Of a stretch of 64,000 nt of DNA, positions 57,837 to 64,000 are shown piece after piece; within the stretch, counting starts at the first letter, position 1, and the number at the start of each line of letters is the position of its first letter. This DNA comes from Pelomonas parva (GTDB lineage Bacteria > Pseudomonadota > Gammaproteobacteria > Burkholderiales > Burkholderiaceae_C). The translations under genes were made by a program, and so were the position numbers. The notes beneath the pieces were generated by a model. The model saw only the letters and a program-made list of their open reading frames with translations, did not search any database and was not told the DNA's origin. The stretch covers positions 124,001 through 188,000 of the forward strand of contig NZ_JBIGHV010000004.1 of assembly GCF_043555835.1 (NCBI RefSeq), read 5' to 3'.

Positions 57837-60800
57837 TCAGGCCCACTGCCCGCGACCCCGCGCCTTGGCGCGATAGACGGCGGCATCGGCGCGGTGGACC
57901 AGCCCGTCCCAGCCGTCGCCTGCGGCCAGCGCCACGCCCACGCTGGCGCCGATCTGCAGCTCCAGCTGGCCGATGCGGAACGGCGCGGCGGCTGCGGCGA
58001 CGACCTTGTCTGCGACGGCCTGCGCATTGCCGGCGGACCGGATGCCAGGCAGCACGATGGCGAACTCGTCGCCCCCCAGGCGGGCGACCACGTCGGTGGG
58101 CCGCACCAGCGACTTCAGCCGCTCGGCAAAGGCCTTCAGCAGCGCGTCGCCCATGGGGTGACCGTAGGTGTCGTTGACCGGCTTGAAGCGGTCCAGGTCG
58201 ACGTAGAGCAGGGCCAGGCCCTCGTCATGCTTGTCGTGGCGCTGCGCCAGGTAGGTCTGCAGGCCTTGCCGGTTCAGCACTTCGGTCAGCGCATCACGCT
58301 CGCTGAGCTGCAACAGCCGCAGCTCCTCCTGCTTCTGCGCCGTGACGTCCTGCGCGACGCCGACGAAGCCGTCGATGCCGCCATCGGGCAGCAGCAGCGG
58401 CACATAGGTCACCTGCTGGTTGCGCAAGCTGTTGCCGGCGGTCGAATCGCGCTCGAAGGTGACGGTCTCGCCCCGCAGCACGCGGCGGATGGCGGCCTCG
58501 CTGGCCGCGTATTCCGCCTCGCCGAGAACGTCCCGGATGTGCCGCCCGAGGATCTCTTCACGCGGCCGGGCACGCCAGCGCTCGAAGGCGGAGTTGACGA
58601 AGCGATAGGTCTCGTCCGGGCCGACGGCGGAGACGACGGCGGGGATAGCCTCGGCGACCGAGCTGAGCGTCAGGGTCTGCCGGTGGATGAGGTCGCGCGA
58701 GCGCACCTCCTGCGAGATGTCCCGCATCACCGAGGAATAGCGCGACACCCGGCCGCCTTCGTCCATGTGGGCGATGACCATGTGGCTGACCGGCACCATC
58801 CGCCCGCCCTCCACCAGCGCCTCGCTCTCGCCCAGCCACACGCCATGCGCGCGGGCATAGGGCGTGGCCTCGTCCAGCAGGCGCCGGCTGCTCGCGGGCG
58901 TGTAGTAGTCCTGGAAGGCACGGCCGCTCACATCCTCATCGGCATCGAAGCCCAAGGCCGCGCGCACGGCCGGGTTCATGTAGCTGACCCGGCCCTTGGC
59001 ATCGGTCTGCACGACGAAGTCCGGCGTGTTGTCGAAGATGTCGGTCAGCTCGCGCAGCGCCCGCTCGGCGACCTTGCGCTCGGTGATGTCGACACCCGTC
59101 GTGAACAGGCCGCGCACCTCGCCCAGCTCATCGACGTCCGGCATCAGCTGGCTTTCGATGTGGCGCAGCTGGCCATTGATGACCTCCTCGGACTCGAAGC
59201 GCTGGGCCTGGCCCGCCAGCGCCGCCGTGAGGTAGGACACCGTCTGCGAATGGCCGGTGAGCTCCTCCCGCGTGCGGCCCAGGATCTCGTCGCGGCCGAG
59301 CCCATATCGGCGGCAGTGGGCCTCGTTGACGAAGCGGTAGCGCCCGCCGCGGTCCAGGTAGCCGATGCGGATGGGCAGGTGGTCAGTGATGCTGCGGATG
59401 AACGACTCCTGCGCCTGCAGCCGCAGTTCGAGGTTCTTGCGCTCGGTGATGTCCTGCATCGCGCCGACGACGCGGGCCGGCGTGCCATCGGCCTCGTATT
59501 CGGTGTCGCCGACGATGCGCACCCAGCGGCGCCGGCCGAGGGCCGAGCGCAGCGGTACCTCGACATGCCAGCGCTGGCCCGTGCGCACACCCTCCTCCAG
59601 GCAGGCGATGAGGCTGGGCTGCGCCTCACGCTCGATGAAGTCCAGCGCGCTGAGCAGTGTGGGCGCGTGGTCGTCGGCAACCTCGTGGATCTCCCGCACC
59701 GTCTCGGTCCAGTGGATGACCGAGCTGGCGAGGTCCAGCCGCCAGCCGCCCACGCCGGCCAGCCGGCCGGTGATGGCCAGGGCCGCCCGGCTCTCCTTCA
59801 GCGCGGCCTCCTGGCCCCGGCGCGCGGAGATGTCCTGCAGGAAGGCGATGGTCGCGAAGCCGTCGCCCTCGGGCACCGACGCGACCGACAACTCCATCGG
59901 GATGAGCCGGCCGTCCTTGTGCACCGCCGTCGCCTCCAGACGGCTGGCGAACGACTGCACGACGGACACCCGCGTGCTGTCGGACCGGATCAGCGACGAC
60001 ATCGTCAGCGCCATCGCTTCGTCGCGCGTCCAACCGAACGTGCGCTCGGCCTGCACGTTCCACTCCGTGATGCGGCCGGCCCCGTCGGTGGCGACGAAGG
60101 CGTCCGGCGCGTTCGTCAGGATGCTGCGCACGCGCTGCTCCGAGGCCTCCCGCTGCTCGATCTGCTGGCGCAGCGAGACATCGCGCGCCGCCAGCGCGTC
60201 GGCCATCATGTTGAAGCGCCGGGCCAGTTGGCCGATCTCGTCGTCGCCGCCCTCGACGGCGGAAGGCCGCAGGTCGCCGCGCGCAATGGCGTCGGTCATG
60301 CCTTCCAGCCGCCGCAGCGGGCGCAGCAGCTTGGCCACCACCAGCATGCCCTGGGCGATGAGCAGGCAGGCCAGCACCGCGACGGCCACGACCGTGGTCT
60401 GCCGGAAGCGCCGCGCCGCGTCGTTGCTCGCCAGGCGCTTTTCACGGGCCGCCTGGAAGATGGCTTCGGCCAGGCTGCGGGTCTCGGTCAGCAAGGCCTT
60501 CACCGGCGGCTCCGGGCTGTCGGCCGCCAGTTGGCCGAGGCCTGTGTGCAGCCGGTCCAGCGTGGCCAGCCACTGTGCCCGCTGCGCCGGGTCGCCCACA
60601 GCGGCCTGCTGCAACAGCGCCTTCAGGTCACGCTGCCGATCACGCCAGTTGCCCGCATCCTGCTCGCTGCGTGAGCGCGCGTAGGCCTGCGTCAGGCTCA
60701 ATAGCGACGACATTTCCCGCGCCGCCGCCAGCGCCCGTTGCTGGCCGGCCTCGGCATCCTCGGAGGAAGAGGCACCGCGCCAGAGCATGAAGGCCAGCGC

Positions 60801-60857
60801 CAAGGTGACGGCAGCCCCCAGGACCGCAGACAGCGTGAGCAGCGTGCGGACCTTCAT
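57837..60857 (-). CDS. Membrane diguanylate cyclase with HAMP and five PAS domains
   Basis: A 1,006-residue sensor protein. TM1 lies near 8-26, a helical periplasmic domain follows, TM2 is near 174-194, then HAMP (AIARGDLRPSAVEGGDDEIGQLARRFNMM). Five PAS units precede a C-terminal GGDEF domain with intact GGDEF and an RPTD inhibitory site five residues before it. No EAL domain is present. It should produce cyclic di-GMP in response to a periplasmic and several cytosolic cues. The stop codon lies within a REP-like TTGGGGTCAGGCCCA sequence. Confidence 0.93.
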   Translation of the reverse strand: MKVRTLLTLSAVLGAAVTLALAFMLWRGASSSEDAEAGQQRALAAAREMSSLLSLTQAYARSRSEQDAGNWRDRQRDLKALLQQAAVGDPAQRAQWLATLDRLHTGLGQLAADSPEPPVKALLTETRSLAEAIFQAAREKRLASNDAARRFRQTTVVAVAVLACLLIAQGMLVVAKLLRPLRRLEGMTDAIARGDLRPSAVEGGDDEIGQLARRFNMMADALAARDVSLRQQIEQREASEQRVRSILTNAPDAFVATDGAGRITEWNVQAERTFGWTRDEAMALTMSSLIRSDSTRVSVVQSFASRLEATAVHKDGRLIPMELSVASVPEGDGFATIAFLQDISARRGQEAALKESRAALAITGRLAGVGGWRLDLASSVIHWTETVREIHEVADDHAPTLLSALDFIEREAQPSLIACLEEGVRTGQRWHVEVPLRSALGRRRWVRIVGDTEYEADGTPARVVGAMQDITERKNLELRLQAQESFIRSITDHLPIRIGYLDRGGRYRFVNEAHCRRYGLGRDEILGRTREELTGHSQTVSYLTAALAGQAQRFESEEVINGQLRHIESQLMPDVDELGEVRGLFTTGVDITERKVAERALRELTDIFDNTPDFVVQTDAKGRVSYMNPAVRAALGFDADEDVSGRAFQDYYTPASSRRLLDEATPYARAHGVWLGESEALVEGGRMVPVSHMVIAHMDEGGRVSRYSSVMRDISQEVRSRDLIHRQTLTLSSVAEAIPAVVSAVGPDETYRFVNSAFERWRARPREEILGRHIRDVLGEAEYAASEAAIRRVLRGETVTFERDSTAGNSLRNQQVTYVPLLLPDGGIDGFVGVAQDVTAQKQEELRLLQLSERDALTEVLNRQGLQTYLAQRHDKHDEGLALLYVDLDRFKPVNDTYGHPMGDALLKAFAERLKSLVRPTDVVARLGGDEFAIVLPGIRSAGNAQAVADKVVAAAAAPFRIGQLELQIGASVGVALAAGDGWDGLVHRADAAVYRAKARGRGQWA

Positions 60858-60973
60858 CGCGCGGGCGCGCCCGCCTGACAGGCGCCGGTTGTTGGGGTGG
60901 CATTCATGGCGGCGACAGCCGTTGAACGGGGATGCGACAAGTATGCGAGATCACACCGACGACGGCCACCAAG

Positions 60974-61573
60974 CTAACGCCCGCTCTGCGGGTAGATCGT
61001 CTCGCCGCGCTTGAGCATGTCGACGAAGGCCGCGATCCGGCGCTGGCGGCCGGCCTCGGTCTTCAGGCTGTGCACGCGGAACGCCAGCGCGAAGCGGTTC
61101 TGCTCGCTGAGCTTGCCGAGCATGGCGCGGGCCGCGGGCTCGGCGTCAATGGCGGCCTGCAAGTCGTCCGGGATCTTCAGGTTGCGGCCGCTGCCGTAGG
61201 CGCGGTCCCAGCGGCCATCGGCCTTCGCCGCGTCGACCTCGCGCAGGCCGTGGGGCGTCATGCGGCCCGAATCGATCAGCCGCTGCACATTGGCCACATT
61301 GATCTGGCTCCACACGCTGCGGCTGCGGCGCGGCGTGTAGCGCTGCAGAAAGCTGGTCTCGTCCAGCCCCTTGCGCACGGCGTCAATCCAGCCCCAGCAC
61401 AGCACCACATCGACGGCCTGCTTGGGCGTGATCGATGCCAGGCCCGAGCCGACCTTGTGGACCTTGATCCAGACCTCGTCGGCCTGGTCGTGGTGCGCGG
61501 CGAGCCAGTCGTGGAAGCTCTGCTCGTCGCGGAACTCGTGGACCTTCGCGGGGTCGACGGTGATCGAAACCAT
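60974..61573 (-). CDS. YdeI/OmpD-associated family protein
   Basis: A 199-residue soluble protein of the YdeI family: ADEVWIKVHKVGSGLASITPKQAVDVVLCWGWIDAVRKGLDETSFLQRYTPRRSRSVWSQIN and a C-terminal domain (NRFALAFRVHSLKTEAGRQRRIAAFVDMLKRGETIYP). E. coli YdeI affects resistance to polymyxin and bacteriocin-type stress; the biochemical role is unknown. It lies three bases after the thuA-like gene and is likely cotranscribed. Confidence 0.88.
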   Translation of the reverse strand: MVSITVDPAKVHEFRDEQSFHDWLAAHHDQADEVWIKVHKVGSGLASITPKQAVDVVLCWGWIDAVRKGLDETSFLQRYTPRRSRSVWSQINVANVQRLIDSGRMTPHGLREVDAAKADGRWDRAYGSGRNLKIPDDLQAAIDAEPAARAMLGKLSEQNRFALAFRVHSLKTEAGRQRRIAAFVDMLKRGETIYPQSGR

Positions 61574-61576
61574 GCG

Positions 61577-62686
61577 CTAGCGCCCGGCCGGGCAGCTTGT
61601 GCCGCCCTTGCCCGCAGCCCATTCGGTCGCCTGCTCCAGCAGCCGCAGGTGGCGCGCGTCGGCGTAGGCCTCGGGCCGGTGGCCGATCGCCGAATAGAAC
61701 GACCGCCCGCGACCGATGCAGCGCGTCCAGGCGATCGGGTGGTCGCCCATGGCCAGGTCGCCCGGCGCATAGCTCTTCTCGTCGAGCGTCGCCAGGACAT
61801 GCGCGCCGCCGGTGCGCGGGTTGTTCTTGAAGGAGTACCACTCGTCGCTCATCGCCCAGCCGCTCCCGAGACCGGCGGTGATGGGGCTGGCCGTGTCTTC
61901 CACGACGACCTGCGCCTGCTGGAACTGCGGGTTCATCGGATGCCCCTTGAACCGCGCGCCGATCAGCGTGTCGACATACCAGTCCCAGAACACCTCCGGG
62001 TCGCCACCCGAGCCATGGAAGCCGACAAAGCCGCCGCCCTCCTCCACATGGGCGCGCAAGGCCGCTCGCTGCGACAGGGTCAGCACATCGCCGCTGACGT
62101 TGTTCCAGATCACGGCGTCGAACTGGCGCAGGAAGGCCGGCGTCATCGCCCCGCCCTTGTCCGTGAACGTCAGCGACCAGCCGCGCCTGGCGGCGATGGC
62201 CTTCAACGCGTCGCGCGCCGCCTGGATGGCGGGGCCATGCAGGAAGCCGTTGACCTTCTCGAACACCAGCAGCTTCGGCGACCCCGCCTCAACGGCGGCC
62301 TGCGGCACGTCGTTGTCGTAGCGGGCACAGCGCGCGGCCTGGTCGGCGTCCGACACGGGGACGTCGCGCAGTTCGGCATCGAGCGCGTCCAGTGCCGGAA
62401 AGCCGGGCCTGCCCGCCAGCGAGCGCAGCGTGATGATCGTCGCGAAGCTGGGCATGGCCGTGCGGGTGAACATCGCCGGCAAGGACCGCGCCTGGGGCCA
62501 GGTCTTGTGCAGCGCCGCGGTCGCCTGCGGGGACAGCAGCACGTCAATGAGCGGGCTGTCGACCGAGTAGGGCGCGGTGCGCAGCGGGCAGTCGGTGACG
62601 GCGCCGGCATGTGACGTGGCGGCGGCACAGCTCAGCAGAAGTGCGGCAACGCTGCCACGCCAGGATCTCGCGATTGCCTTGATCAT
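61577..62686 (-). CDS. Exported ThuA-domain protein
   Basis: A 369-residue protein with a signal peptide (SVAALLLSCAAATSHAGA). An N-terminal region of about 100 residues precedes a ThuA domain (KLLVFEKVNGFLHG, FDAVIWNNVSGDVLTLSQRAALRAHVEEGGGFVGFHGSGGDPEVFWDWY, GRSFYSAIGHRPEAYAD), a glutamine-amidotransferase-like fold used in sugar metabolism. The classical catalytic Cys is absent, as in other ThuA proteins. It overlaps the DUF1016 gene by four bases. Confidence 0.88.
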   Translation of the reverse strand: MIKAIARSWRGSVAALLLSCAAATSHAGAVTDCPLRTAPYSVDSPLIDVLLSPQATAALHKTWPQARSLPAMFTRTAMPSFATIITLRSLAGRPGFPALDALDAELRDVPVSDADQAARCARYDNDVPQAAVEAGSPKLLVFEKVNGFLHGPAIQAARDALKAIAARRGWSLTFTDKGGAMTPAFLRQFDAVIWNNVSGDVLTLSQRAALRAHVEEGGGFVGFHGSGGDPEVFWDWYVDTLIGARFKGHPMNPQFQQAQVVVEDTASPITAGLGSGWAMSDEWYSFKNNPRTGGAHVLATLDEKSYAPGDLAMGDHPIAWTRCIGRGRSFYSAIGHRPEAYADARHLRLLEQATEWAAGKGGTSCPAGR

Positions 62687-63834
62687 TGCCCAGCCTCCAC
62701 ATCACCCCCGCCGACACGCCGCGCATCCAGCTCCCGCCTCGTCCTGTCCAACTCGTCCGCCAGCAGCTTCTCATCGGGCAGCACGGTTTGATACTCCGCC
62801 GCCAGCACCGTGTTGGGCAGGCCTTCCAGCGCGTAACGCGCCTCGGCCGCGCCCTTCTCGGCGCACAGGATCAGGCCAACCGGCGGGTTCTCGCCGGGCT
62901 TCATCCAATGCTCGCGGGCGTAGTTCAGGTAAAGGTGCATCTGGCCGGCGTCGGCATAGCTGAACCTGCCCACCTTCAGGTCGATGACCACGAGGCACTT
63001 GAGCCGGCGGTGGAAGAACAGCAGATCGACGCGAAACCAGTTGTCGTCGATGCGCAGGCGGCGCTGCCGGCCCACGTAGGCGAAGTCGTCGCCCAGTTCC
63101 AGCAGGAAGTCGGCCAAGTGCTGGATCAACGCAGCTTCCAGGTCAGACTCGGAGTACTCGTCCTTGAGGTTGAGGAACTCCAGGACGAAGGGGTCCTTCA
63201 GCGCTTGTTCGGGCGTGACGGCATCGCTGATCTCGGCTGCTTCGGCCTTTTGCAGCATGGCGGCCTTGTTGCGCGACAAGGCAAGGCGCTCGTAGAACTG
63301 GCTGCTGACCTGGCGGTCAAGCTGTCGCACGCTCCAGCCACAGCGCAAGGCTTCGGTTTCATAGAAGGCGAGCGCTGCGTCGGATTTGACCGAGAGCAGG
63401 CGTACATAGGCCGACCATGGCAGCGGGAAGGCCTGGGACAGTGCAGGCAGGTCAGGTGATTCTCCAGACATCGTCTGGAGAATCTGCCGGCCAGAAGATT
63501 TTGCAGACACCGTCTGCAAAATCTGGTCGGCAGGCCATGCCAAATAGAAGCTGCGCATCTGAGCCAGGTTGCGCCAACCAAAGCCGCGCCCGAACTGCCG
63601 GGTCAGGTCGGCGCCCAGGCGCTTGATCAGGTCTTCGCCGTAAGTGGCTCGCCCCCGCCCGCCCTGCTCGAACTCGACGATGCGCCGCCCGATCTCCCAG
63701 TAACTGGCCGTCATCAGCGCATTGACGCTGCGCGCCGCAGCATGGCGGGCCGCCTCCAGCAGCACGACGATGTCGCCGTGGATGCCGGTGTAGCCCGGCC
63801 CGGCATCGGCGCCGCCGGGAATGAGTTCGCTCAT
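62683..63834 (-). CDS. PDDEXK nuclease-domain protein (DUF1016/YhcG)
   Basis: A 383-residue protein with an N-terminal DUF1016 domain (ALMTASYWEIGRRIVEFEQGGRGRATYGEDLIKRLGADLTRQFGRGFGWRNLAQMRSFY) and a C-terminal PDDEXK nuclease (DNWFRVDLLFFHRRLKCLVVIDLKVGRFSYADAGQMHLYLNY). Between them lie two copies of ILQTxSxxS encoded by perfect DNA palindromes (63459-63483 and 63496-63524). YhcG-type proteins are found in defence and mobile regions. A tRNA-Lys fragment starts 37 bases upstream. Confidence 0.92.
   Translation of the reverse strand: MSELIPGGADAGPGYTGIHGDIVVLLEAARHAAARSVNALMTASYWEIGRRIVEFEQGGRGRATYGEDLIKRLGADLTRQFGRGFGWRNLAQMRSFYLAWPADQILQTVSAKSSGRQILQTMSGESPDLPALSQAFPLPWSAYVRLLSVKSDAALAFYETEALRCGWSVRQLDRQVSSQFYERLALSRNKAAMLQKAEAAEISDAVTPEQALKDPFVLEFLNLKDEYSESDLEAALIQHLADFLLELGDDFAYVGRQRRLRIDDNWFRVDLLFFHRRLKCLVVIDLKVGRFSYADAGQMHLYLNYAREHWMKPGENPPVGLILCAEKGAAEARYALEGLPNTVLAAEYQTVLPDEKLLADELDRTRRELDARRVGGGDVEAGQ
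63459..63483. repeat. Palindrome 1 inside the DUF1016 gene
   Basis: Two perfect 11-base arms around ATC (ATTCTCCAGAC and GTCTGGAGAAT). In frame it encodes most of ILQTMSGES. Its core CAGACAYCGTCTG is shared with palindrome 2. Confidence 0.85.
63496..63524. repeat. Palindrome 2 inside the DUF1016 gene
   Basis: Two perfect 13-base arms around ACC (AGATTTTGCAGAC and GTCTGCAAAATCT). It encodes ILQTVSAKS. Compared with palindrome 1, differences in one arm are matched by changes in the other, so the dyad is kept. Confidence 0.85.
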
Positions 63835-63870
63835 GGCTGCACCTCGGCGCGCTTCCAGGCTGTTGTCAAG

Positions 63871-63910
63871 TGGTAGGCCGTGCAGGACTTGAACCTGCGA
63901 CCAAAGGATT
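63871..63910 (-). other. tRNA-Lys 3' fragment (possible attachment site)
   Basis: On the minus strand the sequence reads AATCCTTTGGTCGCAGGTTC then AAGTCCTGCACGGCCTACCA. This matches the anticodon-stem end, variable loop, T arm, acceptor strand and CCA of bacterial tRNA-Lys with a few changes. The 5' half of a tRNA is absent from the adjoining bases. Such 3' fragments are left when an element integrates into a tRNA gene. Confidence 0.6.
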
Positions 63911-64000
63911 CCGGTTTGTGCCCATTTCTGGACTCCCTGGACTATGCCTTCGCCATGGGCCGTGAGGCCGGTAGGCGGGCGCCGTCTAGTCTCTACACCT

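Noticed and set aside
63871..63960. Complete tRNA-Lys gene at the right end.
   Set aside because: Only the 3' half matches; the upstream bases give no D arm, anticodon stem or 5' acceptor strand.
1..64000. CRISPR arrays, rRNA genes, insertion sequences or prophage structural genes.
   Set aside because: No regular spaced repeats, rRNA segments, transposases or phage proteins were seen on either strand.

Overview
The window is GC-rich chromosomal DNA with densely packed genes, many overlapping by 1 to 4 bases (ATGA-type junctions). Gene content and order point to a betaproteobacterium of the Burkholderiales, most likely near Roseateles, Pelomonas or Mitsuaria. The indications are argB followed by a pyrimidine 5'-nucleotidase, the rsmI/yraN/diaA/dolP block, the pilT/pilU pair next to yggS, an orphan Bug binding protein and a PEP-CTERM protein. 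This placement is inferred from the sequence, not from a search.

Layout. 1-3850: the start of a response regulator, a HAD phosphatase, argB, a cation diffusion facilitator, dtd and a cupin. 3872-5991: an SDR dehydrogenase with an NTF2-like protein, divergent from a LysR regulator. 6152-21822: a nine-gene minus-strand carbohydrate operon (lacI, TonB receptor, GH144 glucanase, ABC binding protein, two permeases, an exported 986-residue unknown enzyme, an esterase, a GH94 phosphorylase). It has a sigma-70 promoter and a LacI-type operator. 22059-25899: Bug protein, small hypotheticals, an acetyltransferase, a ribbon-helix-helix regulator and a PHB-depolymerase-type esterase. 26072-30024: a KaiC-like signalling module. 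30041-35591: htpG with a heat-shock promoter, a VapBC-type toxin-antitoxin pair, DAHP synthase behind a phenylalanine-type attenuator, and tldD. 35601-42241: LysR regulator and epimerase-like protein, a PEP-CTERM sugar-dehydrogenase-like protein, the rsmI/yraN/diaA/dolP block and a beta-hydroxyacid dehydrogenase. 42244-48567: pilU, pilT, yggS, a MocR regulator and two multihaem cytochromes c. 48781-57788: chemoreceptor, short TonB-domain protein, cold-shock-domain membrane protein, RbgA/YlqF GTPase, MFS transporter, MtfA, CheZ, a DUF2520 protein, an exported methyltransferase and serine acetyltransferase. 57837-63834: a five-PAS diguanylate cyclase, YdeI, ThuA and a DUF1016 nuclease. The right end carries a fragment of a tRNA-Lys gene.

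How the genes work together. The clearest system is the carbohydrate operon. A GH144 enzyme (family known for endo-beta-1,2-glucanase) and a roughly 1,090-residue GH94 enzyme (the length of 1,2-beta-oligoglucan phosphorylases) flank a sugar ABC importer. This predicts outer-membrane uptake by the TonB receptor, periplasmic cutting, import of sophoro-oligosaccharides and cytosolic phosphorolysis. The exported 986-residue protein in the middle is the least explained part and the best candidate for something undescribed.

A second clear result is an attenuator in front of DAHP synthase: a 20-residue leader peptide rich in Phe, an intrinsic terminator, and a competing antiterminator sequence. A third is the KaiC-like ATPase, which has lost the usual phosphorylation residues and is coupled to a small partner and a GGDEF/histidine-kinase/receiver fusion.
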